NCBI GenBank assembly: GCA_026692665.1
Contig: JAPLOF010000062.1
Span: 62,001-126,000, forward strand
Source of the DNA: Planctomycetota bacterium
GTDB taxonomy: Bacteria > Planctomycetota > UBA1135 > GCA-002686595
Direction of reading: 5' to 3'
Length of the DNA stretch: 64,000 bases
Shown here: positions 39,883 to 48,161 of the stretch, piece after piece
Layout of the letters: every line of letters starts with the position of its first letter
Numbering within the stretch: position 1 is the stretch's first letter
The notes under the pieces: model-generated
What the model saw: the letters and a program-made list of their open reading frames with translations, nothing else
Database searches by the model: none
Told to the model about the DNA's origin: nothing
Translations under genes and position numbers: made by a program

Positions 39883-40043
39883 AGGGGATGTCTCGTCGCG
39901 TACGGGGGCTTCGGGGCCCGGCGGGGCCGGGACAGGGGGCGAGAAGTCTAGCTACCGCTGGACCCTTGTCGAAGGCCGCCGTCATCCGCTACCTTCCCCG
40001 CCTTCGAATGCCCTCGGGCGTTCGGGACGAGGCTCATCGGCCT

Positions 40044-40120
40044 GGGCGTTTAGCTCAGCTGGCTAGAGCGCCACGTTGACATCGTGGAGGTCACTGGTTC
40101 GAGTCCAGTAACGCCCACCA
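40044..40120 (+). tRNA. tRNA-Val (anticodon GAC), CCA encoded
   Basis: gggcgtttagctcagctggctagagcgccacgttgacatcgtggaggtcactggttcgagtccagtaacgcccacca; anticodon arm CCACG-TTGACAT-CGTGG. Confidence 0.97.
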
Positions 40121-40312
40121 GTCCGCGCCTCGTCCGGGAGGGAGGCCGCTCCGCGGGAGCCGGCCCCCATCGGGGCCCCCGGGCCCGCCCCGCGCCCCCC
40201 GGGCGTGGCGTTGCGCCTCCGCGGGCGCCCGCGGCTCACAGTCGCCCCCCGCCGTGCGTAGTCTTTTCGCGCGCGACCGCCCTCCGCGGCTGCGCCCCTG
40301 GAGGACCTCCGC

Positions 40313-41653
40313 ATGCCCACGTACCGCCGCTTCCCCGTCCGCGCGTCCTGCCTGGCCGTGCTCGTCCTGTCGAGCGCCGCCGCGCCCCTCCGCGCCCAGG
40401 AACACACGCGACAAGGTCGCGTCACTCCGATCGTCACGGTCGCCCGCGATGCGTCCCCGGCCGTCGTCTACATCCAGACGGGTGGCGAGAAGACCGTCGG
40501 CATGAACATCTGGGGGCGCCTGATCACCCAGCAGTTCACGGGCTCCGGCTCGGGCGTCGTGATCCACAAGGAGGGCTTCCTGATCACGAACTACCACGTC
40601 GTGAAGGACGCCGCGCAGATCACCGTCAGCTTCGACCGCGACCACGACGAGACGAACTACCGCGCGCAGCTCGTCTCGTTCGTGGAAGACCAGGACCTCG
40701 CCCTGCTCAAGATCGACGGCGACAAGGACTTCCCGACGATCCCGCTCGGGACCAGTTCGGACCTGATGCTCGGCGAGTCGGTGATCGCGATCGGGAATCC
40801 CTACGGGCAGACGCACACCGTGAGCTCGGGGATCATCTCGGGTCTCCACCGCAACGTGCAGATCCCGAACGCCCAGCTGACGTTCGACGACCTGATCCAG
40901 ACCGACGCCTCGATCAACCCGGGGAACAGCGGCGGACCGCTCCTGAACGTGTTCGGCGAGTTGATCGGCATCAACAGCGCGATGAACGTGCAGGCGCAGA
41001 ACATCGGGTTCGCGATCCCGATCGACCGCGTGAAGCAGGTGCTGGAGGAGCAGCTCCTGGCGCCGCAGTCGGCCTCGGCCTGGCTGGGATTCGACGTCGA
41101 TCCGGCGGACCAGCACATCCAGGTGCGGGACGTCGTGCCCGGCAGTCCGGCTTTCGCGGCGGGATTGCGCGAGGGCGACTGCATCGTGGCGCTCGGCGGT
41201 CAGGACGTGCGCTCGCAGGACGACTACCGGCTGGCGCGGATCGGGCTCATCCCGACCCGCGAGGTCGAGATGCGCGTGGAGCGCGACGGCGAGAGTCGAA
41301 ACGTGCAGCTCGCACCCTGGGAGAAGGTCGACGGGCTCTTGTACCAGCACCTCGGTCTGCGCGTCCGCAACCGGGACAACTGGGCCGGCAGCGCGGTCGT
41401 CGTCACCGGGCTGCGGCCCGAGGGGCCGGCGGCGAAGCTCGGGATCCGCGTCGGGGACGTGCTCGACGCCGTGCGGCTCCAGACCGGCCCGCGGCCGCAG
41501 TCCTGGCGGATCGACTCCCGCGAGAGCTTCGCGCGTCTCGTCCAGCAGCTGGCGCCGGGCACTTCGATCGAGGTCGCGATCTACCGCGACGTGGACGGCG
41601 ACGGGCGCCTGACGCGCAACGACGAGCACCGCGGGACGCTCGCCGTCGAGTGA
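40313..41653 (+). CDS. HtrA/DegP-like S1C serine protease with PDZ domains
   Basis: GSGSGVVIHKEGFLITNYHVVKDA, DLALLKIDGDKDFPTIPLG, TDASINPGNSGGPLLN, PDZ-like VVPGSPAFAAGLREGDCIVALGG. Confidence 0.94.
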   Translation: MPTYRRFPVRASCLAVLVLSSAAAPLRAQEHTRQGRVTPIVTVARDASPAVVYIQTGGEKTVGMNIWGRLITQQFTGSGSGVVIHKEGFLITNYHVVKDAAQITVSFDRDHDETNYRAQLVSFVEDQDLALLKIDGDKDFPTIPLGTSSDLMLGESVIAIGNPYGQTHTVSSGIISGLHRNVQIPNAQLTFDDLIQTDASINPGNSGGPLLNVFGELIGINSAMNVQAQNIGFAIPIDRVKQVLEEQLLAPQSASAWLGFDVDPADQHIQVRDVVPGSPAFAAGLREGDCIVALGGQDVRSQDDYRLARIGLIPTREVEMRVERDGESRNVQLAPWEKVDGLLYQHLGLRVRNRDNWAGSAVVVTGLRPEGPAAKLGIRVGDVLDAVRLQTGPRPQSWRIDSRESFARLVQQLAPGTSIEVAIYRDVDGDGRLTRNDEHRGTLAVE

Positions 41654-41686
41654 ATCGGCGCGGGTCCGCGGGGCGCACGCCGATTC
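41652..41686 (+). terminator. Hairpin at the 3' end of the S1C protease gene
   Basis: GAATCGGCG (41652-41660) and CGCCGATTC (41678-41686): 9-bp perfect stem starting at the stop codon. Confidence 0.4.
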
Positions 41687-41785
41687 CTTCGCGCTGACGC
41701 CCCCGGCGGCCGAAAGGTATGCTCTCGGGTCTCGCCCGCGCGCCGACGCCGGGATTCGGAGCCCGGAAATCCTTTCCTGACCGCC

Positions 41786-41998
41786 ATGAAGGAAGCCCTG
41801 CTGAAGGCCAGCGAGCGTTTCGGGAGCATGCTCTCCCGGGTCCTCCTCACGGGCCTCTACTACCTGGTCCTGGGGCCGTTCGCGCTCCTCTACCAGCTCT
41901 TCGCGGATCCCCTCCACCTGCGCCGCCGGCCGGCGGGCAACTGGACGGCCTGGACCACGAAGAACGACACGCTCGCCGCGGCGCGACGCCAGGACTGA
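41786..41998 (+). CDS. Short SxtJ-like membrane protein
   Basis: MKEALLKASERFGSMLSRVLLTGLYYLVLGPFALLYQLFADPLHLRRRPAGNWTAW; position directly before a carbamoyltransferase. Confidence 0.65.
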   Translation: MKEALLKASERFGSMLSRVLLTGLYYLVLGPFALLYQLFADPLHLRRRPAGNWTAWTTKNDTLAAARRQD

Positions 41999-42014
41999 CC
42001 GAGGATTCCACGCC

Positions 42015-43805
42015 GTGAACGTCCTCGGACTCTCCTTCTACTACCACGACTCGTCGGCGGCCCTCGTGAAGGACGGCGTCCTCGTCGCCGCCGCCGAGGA
42101 GGAGCGCTTCAGCCGTGTGAAGCACGACTCGGGGTTCCCGCATCTCGCGATCGAGTTCGTTCTCGGCCGCGCGGGCATCACGATCCACGACGTCGACTAC
42201 GTCGTCTTCTACGAGAAGCCCTTCGTCAAGTTCGAGCGGATGCTGCTCACGGCGATGGCGACGTTCCCGCGCTCCTCCGCGGTGTTCCGCGAGTCCATGC
42301 AGCGCTGGATCAGCGACAAGCTGTGGGTGAAGTCCCACATGACGAAGAAGCTCGGCATCCCCGCCAGCAAGGTGCTGTTCGCCGAACACCATGTGTCGCA
42401 CGCAGCGGCCAGCTTTTTCACGTCGCCGTTCGAGGAGGCTGCGATCCTCACGGTCGACGGCGCGGGCGAGTGGACCACGTCCACGATGGGCGTCGGCCGG
42501 GGCACGAAGATCGAGATCAAGAAGGAGATCCGCTTCCCGCACTCGCTCGGACTCCTGTACTCCGCGTTCACGACGTACTGCGGGTTCGAGGTCAACGAGG
42601 GCGAGTACAAGCTGATGGGGATGCACCCCTACGGCAAGCCGCGCTTCGTGGACAAGATCAAGGAGCTCATCCACATCGGGGAGGACGGGTCGTTGTGGCA
42701 CGACATGCGCTACTTCGCCTACCACTACTCCCCCGACTCGACGCTCTCCGCCGCGTTCGGCGAGCACTTCGGGCGTCCCGCGCGCGACCCGAAGCTGGGC
42801 GACCAGTCGCTCGATCCCTTCTACTGCGACATGGCCGCCTCGATCCAGAAGGTGACCGAGGAGGTCGTGTTGACGATGGCGCGCCACCTGCACAAGGAGA
42901 CGGGCCTGAAGAAGCTCGTCATGGCCGGCGGCGTCGCGCTCAACTCCGTCGCCAACTACAAGGTGCTGCGCGAAGGTCCGTTCGAGGAGCTCTACATCCT
43001 GCCCGCGCCCGGCGACGACGGCGGTTGCGTGGGCGCGGCGTACTGGGCGTACAACCACGTGCTCGGCCAGCCGCGCGGACCGGCGCTCGACCACGCGTAC
43101 CTGGGCAGCGAGTACTCCGGCGCAGAGATCGAGGAGTTCCTGAAGAAGTACGACATCCCCTTCCGCCACTTCGCGGACGACGAGGAGTTCTACGACTACG
43201 CCGCCCAGGCGCTCGTCGACGGACAGGTCTGCGGCTGGTTCCGCGGGCGCTTCGAGTTCGGGCCGCGCGCGCTGGGTGCGCGCTCGATCATCGCCGACCC
43301 GCGCCGGCCGGAGATGAAGGACAAGCTGAACTCGACGATCAAGTTCCGCGAGCCGTTCCGGCCCTTCGCGCCGAGCGTCCTCGAGGAACGCGCGAACGAG
43401 TTCTTCGACATCCCCGACGCCGAGAAGCACTTCCCCGCGCGCTTCATGCTGTACGTCGCGCCGGTGCGCGTCGAGAAGCGCTCCGTGCTGCCGGCGATCA
43501 CCCACGAGGACGGTTCGGGGCGCCTCCAGACCGTCTACCGCGAGACGAACCCGGCCTACCACGGCGTCATCCGCCGCTTCGGCGAGATCACGGGCGTGCC
43601 CGTGATCATGAACACCTCGTTCAACCTGAAGGGCGAGCCGATCGTCGAATCGCCCGCGCACGCCTTCAACACGTTCAGCCTCTCGGGGATGGACCTCCTG
43701 TTCCTGGGCAACTACGTGGTCGCGAAGGACGCCAAGAAGAAGATCGCGGATACGCGCTTCCACCTCCGTCACGAAGGCGATTCCGTCACGGCGATGGTGA
43801 GCTGA
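42015..43805 (+). CDS. Carbamoyltransferase (NodU/CmcH family)
   Basis: MNVLGLSFYYHDSSAALVKDGVLVAAAEEERFSRVKHD, AEHHVSHAAASFFTSPFEEAAILTVDGAGEW, MAGGVALNSVANYKVL, GRFEFGPRALGARSIIADPR. Confidence 0.95.
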   Translation: MNVLGLSFYYHDSSAALVKDGVLVAAAEEERFSRVKHDSGFPHLAIEFVLGRAGITIHDVDYVVFYEKPFVKFERMLLTAMATFPRSSAVFRESMQRWISDKLWVKSHMTKKLGIPASKVLFAEHHVSHAAASFFTSPFEEAAILTVDGAGEWTTSTMGVGRGTKIEIKKEIRFPHSLGLLYSAFTTYCGFEVNEGEYKLMGMHPYGKPRFVDKIKELIHIGEDGSLWHDMRYFAYHYSPDSTLSAAFGEHFGRPARDPKLGDQSLDPFYCDMAASIQKVTEEVVLTMARHLHKETGLKKLVMAGGVALNSVANYKVLREGPFEELYILPAPGDDGGCVGAAYWAYNHVLGQPRGPALDHAYLGSEYSGAEIEEFLKKYDIPFRHFADDEEFYDYAAQALVDGQVCGWFRGRFEFGPRALGARSIIADPRRPEMKDKLNSTIKFREPFRPFAPSVLEERANEFFDIPDAEKHFPARFMLYVAPVRVEKRSVLPAITHEDGSGRLQTVYRETNPAYHGVIRRFGEITGVPVIMNTSFNLKGEPIVESPAHAFNTFSLSGMDLLFLGNYVVAKDAKKKIADTRFHLRHEGDSVTAMVS

Positions 43806-43816
43806 GGGCCAGGACG

Positions 43817-45457
43817 ATGCGCTCCATCAACGTAGCCCTGTGCTTCGTGGTCAGCTTCCTGCTCGCGCTCGCGGTCGCCGAGGTCGGGCTCCGGCTGCTG
43901 GGCCTCGGGCCGCAGCCGACGATCCACCGCTTCGACCCGGACACGGGTTGGTCCAAGAAGCCCGACACGACCGCGCACAAGAAGACGAGCGAGTTCGACA
44001 TCACGATCGCGACGAACCAGTTCGGCCTGCGCGACGACCCGATGACGAGCGCGGCGAAACCCGCCGGAACGAAGCGTGTCCTCGTCCTGGGGGATTCCTT
44101 CGCGCTGGGTTACACGGTCGACCGGGACGATCTGTTCGTCGACCTGCTCGAGCGCTGGTGGAAGGCCGAGGGCCGCCCCCTCGACGTCGTGAACACGGGC
44201 ACGGAAGGCTGGTCCACGGACCAGGAGGCCGTGTGGCTCGAGAAGAACGGCGCGGCGTTCCAGCCCGACGTCGTCCTGCTGTTCCCCTACGAGAACGACC
44301 TCTACTGGAATGGGGAGATGGCCTATCTGCGCTTCCCCAAGCCGCGTTACTCCGTGACCGGCCCGCGCGAGTTGCGCGTGCTGCCCGATCCGGGCGAGAC
44401 CGCCTGGTACGAACGCACCGCGGTCGGCAAGTTCCTCACGAACTTCGGTGGTGAGCGGCGCACCTGGACTCCCGATGGCAGCGGTCGAGCGCTCGAGATG
44501 GAGTACGGGGCCTACTGGCGCACGCCGCCGGACTTCATGACCGCGGCGATCCGGCGCACGCGTTCGGGCTTCGCGGCCGTGAAGAAGACTTGCGACGCGA
44601 TCGGCGCCGAGCTCGTCGTGGTCCCGATCCCGGGGAAGGCCTCGATCGTCGCGGAGGCGCGCGAGAAGCTCGAGGGACAGATCCTCTCCGACGATCCGAT
44701 CTCCGCGCTGCGCCGCAAGCTGAAGGGCCAGCCGGATCCGGCCACGATTCCGTCCCTCGCGCCGGACAAGGCCTGGTCGCCGGACCAGCCGGTCGAGACG
44801 TTCCTGAGCCTCGCGCGCGAGCTCTCGATCCGCACCGTCGACGTCCGCCCGGCGTTCCGCGCGCGCGAGGACGCCGTGCCGAAGGACGAGCAGGAGGAAC
44901 TCCTCTACCACAAGATCGACTGGCACCTGAATCCGGCGGGGAACCGCGCGCTGGCGGAAGCCATCCACGCGGCGCTCGACACGGACGGCGTGCTCGCAGG
45001 CGATCTCGCGGCGCGACACCCGGCAGCGATCGAGGCCGACCGGCACGAGCGGCCGACGCGCCGCTGGCCTTTCTGGTACGCGGGCCTCGTCCTCGTCCTG
45101 GGGACGCTCTACGCGCGCTCCTACCGGGACGTGGCCACCTGGAAGGCCTACGCGATCACGGCCGGGATGCTCGGTCTCGTGTTCACGATCGCCGTCGGCG
45201 GCGCGTCCCTCGTGGCGAAGCTGCCTCCGGCGCTGGGGCGGCCGATCCTGATCGCCTTCGTCCTCGGGATCCTCCTGTTCGTGCTCCTCAAGCTCGGGCG
45301 GCGGCTGTCCACGATCCTGGAGCTGCTCGCCGCGTTCACGCGCCGCGGGCACTGGTACCTGATGCCGCTCGTCGTGATCCTGCTCACGATCGGCAGCCTG
45401 CTGGTCGTCGCGGCGAGTTCGCCCCTCGTCGCGCCCTTCATCTACACGCTGTTCTGA
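43817..45457 (+). CDS. SGNH/GDSL-like hydrolase fused to C-terminal TM/DUF5989-like tail
   Basis: KRVLVLGDSFALGYTVDRDDLFVDLLE, DWHLNPAGNRALAEAI; tail with several TMs ending RRGHWYLMPLVVILLTIGSLLVVAASSPLVAPFIYTLF. Confidence 0.85.
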   Translation: MRSINVALCFVVSFLLALAVAEVGLRLLGLGPQPTIHRFDPDTGWSKKPDTTAHKKTSEFDITIATNQFGLRDDPMTSAAKPAGTKRVLVLGDSFALGYTVDRDDLFVDLLERWWKAEGRPLDVVNTGTEGWSTDQEAVWLEKNGAAFQPDVVLLFPYENDLYWNGEMAYLRFPKPRYSVTGPRELRVLPDPGETAWYERTAVGKFLTNFGGERRTWTPDGSGRALEMEYGAYWRTPPDFMTAAIRRTRSGFAAVKKTCDAIGAELVVVPIPGKASIVAEAREKLEGQILSDDPISALRRKLKGQPDPATIPSLAPDKAWSPDQPVETFLSLARELSIRTVDVRPAFRAREDAVPKDEQEELLYHKIDWHLNPAGNRALAEAIHAALDTDGVLAGDLAARHPAAIEADRHERPTRRWPFWYAGLVLVLGTLYARSYRDVATWKAYAITAGMLGLVFTIAVGGASLVAKLPPALGRPILIAFVLGILLFVLLKLGRRLSTILELLAAFTRRGHWYLMPLVVILLTIGSLLVVAASSPLVAPFIYTLF

Positions 45458-45522
45458 CCGCGCCGGGGGCCCCTCCGCGCCCGGGGGCGACCGCCCCGGC
45501 CGTCGTCGGCTAGGCTCTAGGC

Positions 45523-45648
45523 GTGCGATTCCTGCGCGAACACTGGGTCTACTTGGCGGTGCCGCTGGCCGTCCTCCTGGCGTTGATCCTGGCTGCCCTC
45601 GTCTTCGGCGGCGGCGGGTCGGGATCGCCGGGCACCTACGAACTCTGA
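45523..45648 (+). CDS. 41-aa membrane microprotein, DUF5989-like
   Basis: Own translation (absent from ORF track): MRFLREHWVYLAVPLAVLLALILAALVFGGGGSGSPGTYEL, GTG start. Confidence 0.65.
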   Translation: MRFLREHWVYLAVPLAVLLALILAALVFGGGGSGSPGTYEL

Positions 45649-45678
45649 CCCGCTCCCCGGGCTCCCACAGCCACATCC

Positions 45679-45807
45679 ATGAAGCAATTCCTGCGCGAAA
45701 ACTGGCTCTACATCGTCGCGCCGCTGGCGCTCGTGCTGATCCTCCTCGTCGCCCTGATCCTGTTCGGCGACGATTCGACCTCGCCGTTCCTCTACAACAT
45801 CTTCTGA
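45679..45807 (+). CDS. 42-aa membrane microprotein, DUF5989-like
   Basis: Own translation (absent from ORF track): MKQFLRENWLYIVAPLALVLILLVALILFGDDSTSPFLYNIF; clear paralogue of the 45523 ORF. Confidence 0.7.
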   Translation: MKQFLRENWLYIVAPLALVLILLVALILFGDDSTSPFLYNIF

Positions 45808-45815
45808 GCTGCAAC

Positions 45816-45968
45816 GTGGATCACGAGCCCGGCAGCACGGCCACGCTTCGAGACCTGTGGACCGTGTGTCTCGCACCGCCCCTCCTCGCGGGGCTCGCGA
45901 TGGGCGCCTGGTTCGCCTGGCGCTGGTGGACCGCGCCCGCGCCGTTCGCCTGCCCGACTCTGTTCTGA
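45816..45968 (+). CDS. 50-aa membrane microprotein
   Basis: Own translation (absent from ORF track): MDHEPGSTATLRDLWTVCLAPPLLAGLAMGAWFAWRWWTAPAPFACPTLF, GTG start. Confidence 0.5.
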   Translation: MDHEPGSTATLRDLWTVCLAPPLLAGLAMGAWFAWRWWTAPAPFACPTLF

Positions 45969-45992
45969 CCGGGCAGCGGTCCCCGGCCGGGA

Positions 45993-47060
45993 TCAGGCCG
46001 ACAGGTCGATCCCGATCCGCCGCAGGAGCGCGTAGCCGCCGCACGCCTCCGCCGCGATCCGGTGCAACTGCGCGTCCTCGTCGATCATGACGCGCGGGAT
46101 GCGGTAGGAGTCCCCGCCGCGCTCCTGGACGCCCGCGTGCGTCGTCGTCGCGGTCGTGAAGCCCGCCGCGCGCGCGGCGTCGATCGAGCTGGAATCGAAG
46201 TCCCAGTTGCGCCCGAACGGATACGCGAAGCTCGTCACGGGATGGCCGAGGCCGCGCTGGAGCGACTCCGCGCAACCACGGACCTCCGCCGCCTGAGCGT
46301 CCGCCGGGAGCTTCGCGAGGATCGGATGGCTCACCGTGTGGCCTCCGATCTCGACGCCGGCGCGGTCGAGAGCGCGCACGTCGTCCCAGGTCATGTACAG
46401 CGCGTCCGTGAGCTCGCGATCGACGCCCCCGAGCTCGGTGTACAGGGCCTCGAGAGCGCGGTCGCGCTCGAGCGGATCGACCTCGTACTTGAGGAGCCGC
46501 TTGATGTGGTACGTGGTCGCCTGGCCGTGCGGGACGAGCTGATTCAACAGGATGCTGCCCTGCCGGTCCGCGCGCCCGATCTCCGTGTAGCGCAGGACGA
46601 ACGGCTCGGGCCCCATGCGCTCGAGGCACCAGAACAGCTTGTGCGTCCAGTTCGCCCGCCGCGCGTCGAGCGGCCGGCTTTCGAGGTACACCGTCGCCCC
46701 GACGCCGACGCGCTGGAGGATCGGCACGAGGTGCGTGAGGTTGTCGCGGTACCCGTCGTCCATGGTGAGGACCGCCAGGGAACGCGAACCTTCGCCGGAC
46801 TGGAGGCGCCGCGCGCCCTCGGCCATCGTGACGACCTCGTAGCGCTTCGCGAGCCAGGAGAGGATGCGCTCCAGGTCGTCACCGCGGATCTTCATGTCCT
46901 TCGGCAGGCTGGCGCACGTCGGCGCGCTCACGCAGTGTCCGGCCAGGACGAGCATGCGCCGCGGCATGATCTTGTCGACGAGCGCGTGCAGGCCCGTGTG
47001 GAAGAGCACGCGCGCATAGGACTCGCCTGCGAAGCGACGGAGCTTGTGCTTGATCGACAC
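45993..47060 (-). CDS. Polysaccharide deacetylase family protein
   Basis: SLAVLTMDDGYRDNLTHLVPIL, VEIGGHTVSHPILAKL, SFAYPFGRNWDF; GTG start VSIKHKLRRF. Confidence 0.92.
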   Translation of the reverse strand: MSIKHKLRRFAGESYARVLFHTGLHALVDKIMPRRMLVLAGHCVSAPTCASLPKDMKIRGDDLERILSWLAKRYEVVTMAEGARRLQSGEGSRSLAVLTMDDGYRDNLTHLVPILQRVGVGATVYLESRPLDARRANWTHKLFWCLERMGPEPFVLRYTEIGRADRQGSILLNQLVPHGQATTYHIKRLLKYEVDPLERDRALEALYTELGGVDRELTDALYMTWDDVRALDRAGVEIGGHTVSHPILAKLPADAQAAEVRGCAESLQRGLGHPVTSFAYPFGRNWDFDSSSIDAARAAGFTTATTTHAGVQERGGDSYRIPRVMIDEDAQLHRIAAEACGGYALLRRIGIDLSA

Positions 47061-47076
47061 GGGGGTTCGTCGAAGT

Positions 47077-48153
47077 CTAGCCCATCGTCTCGTCGTCGCG
47101 ATCGCCATCCGTCAGGTACCAGCGGCGCGGGTCCCGCGCCGCGGCCCCCAGCGGATGCGCCGCGTCGTGCACGTGCACGATCACGGTGAGGTGGTTGTCG
47201 GGCTTGGGCGGCTGGAAGCCGGCGACGGCGAGAACTTCGTTCCACCAGGAACCGTCGATCGCAGTCGCCTGGACCACGGCGGCGCCGCTCCCCTCCAATT
47301 CCGCGAGGCCGGCTTCGAGGGCCGCCGCGACTCCGGCGTCGTCCTCTGCCAGGAGGTCCACGAGGTAGCCGACGGATTCTCCGGGTCGCGGGACCTGGAC
47401 GACGACGTAGCCGGCGAACCGCTCGCCAGCGTAGAGCCCGATCGCGCGGTGGAGACCCGAGGATCCGCGCAGGAAACGCCAATCCAGGTAGTCCGCGTCC
47501 CGCCGGACCATGAGCGAGAACCGGGGCTCGACCCGGCGCGACAGGTCGGCGACCTCGGGCGGGAATGCGCTCAACCGCCGTCCCTGGAGGCGCACGCTGG
47601 CGCGCAGGCGCGTGCGAGCCGCGCGCCCGGCGCGCGCCGCCAGCGGAGCGAGCCAGCCACGCACGCGACCTTCCTTCGCGCGCTCCGCGCGGGCCGCCGC
47701 GTCGGCGCGCACCACGAACGTCCAGGGGCGCAGCGTCCCCACGCGTTCCCATCCGAGCTCGAGGAAGATGTGCGCCGAACGGCGGTTCGGCAGCCCGAAC
47801 ACGAGCGGCCAGCCGCGGCGCTTCGACTCCGCCATCGCGGCGCGATCCAGCGCGCTGAAGAGGCCGCGCTTGCGCCACTCCGGGTGGGTCATGACGTCGC
47901 CGGTCTCGCCCACGATCGCGGCACGGGCCTCGTCGCCCCCGGGCACCGCTCGCCGCGGCGAGCACGCGTAGCCCGAGACGGCGGTCCCGTCGGCCGTGCG
48001 CTGCACGAACGAGAGGGCCGCGCCGTGCGGATTCCCGTCGTAACGCCACGCGAGTCCCGCGGCGTCCGTCGCCTTCTTGAAGCAGGCGTTGAAGAGCCGC
48101 GCCTGCGCCGTCCGATCCGGAGGACCGCAGGCGTGGACCGAGAATTCCGACAC
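47077..48153 (-). CDS. GNAT-family N-acetyltransferase
   Basis: GTG start; GETGDVMTHPEWRKRGLFSALDRAAMAESKRRGWPLVFGLPNRRSAHIFLELGWERVG. Confidence 0.8.
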   Translation of the reverse strand: MSEFSVHACGPPDRTAQARLFNACFKKATDAAGLAWRYDGNPHGAALSFVQRTADGTAVSGYACSPRRAVPGGDEARAAIVGETGDVMTHPEWRKRGLFSALDRAAMAESKRRGWPLVFGLPNRRSAHIFLELGWERVGTLRPWTFVVRADAAARAERAKEGRVRGWLAPLAARAGRAARTRLRASVRLQGRRLSAFPPEVADLSRRVEPRFSLMVRRDADYLDWRFLRGSSGLHRAIGLYAGERFAGYVVVQVPRPGESVGYLVDLLAEDDAGVAAALEAGLAELEGSGAAVVQATAIDGSWWNEVLAVAGFQPPKPDNHLTVIVHVHDAAHPLGAAARDPRRWYLTDGDRDDETMG

Positions 48154-48161
48154 CCGTGGGC

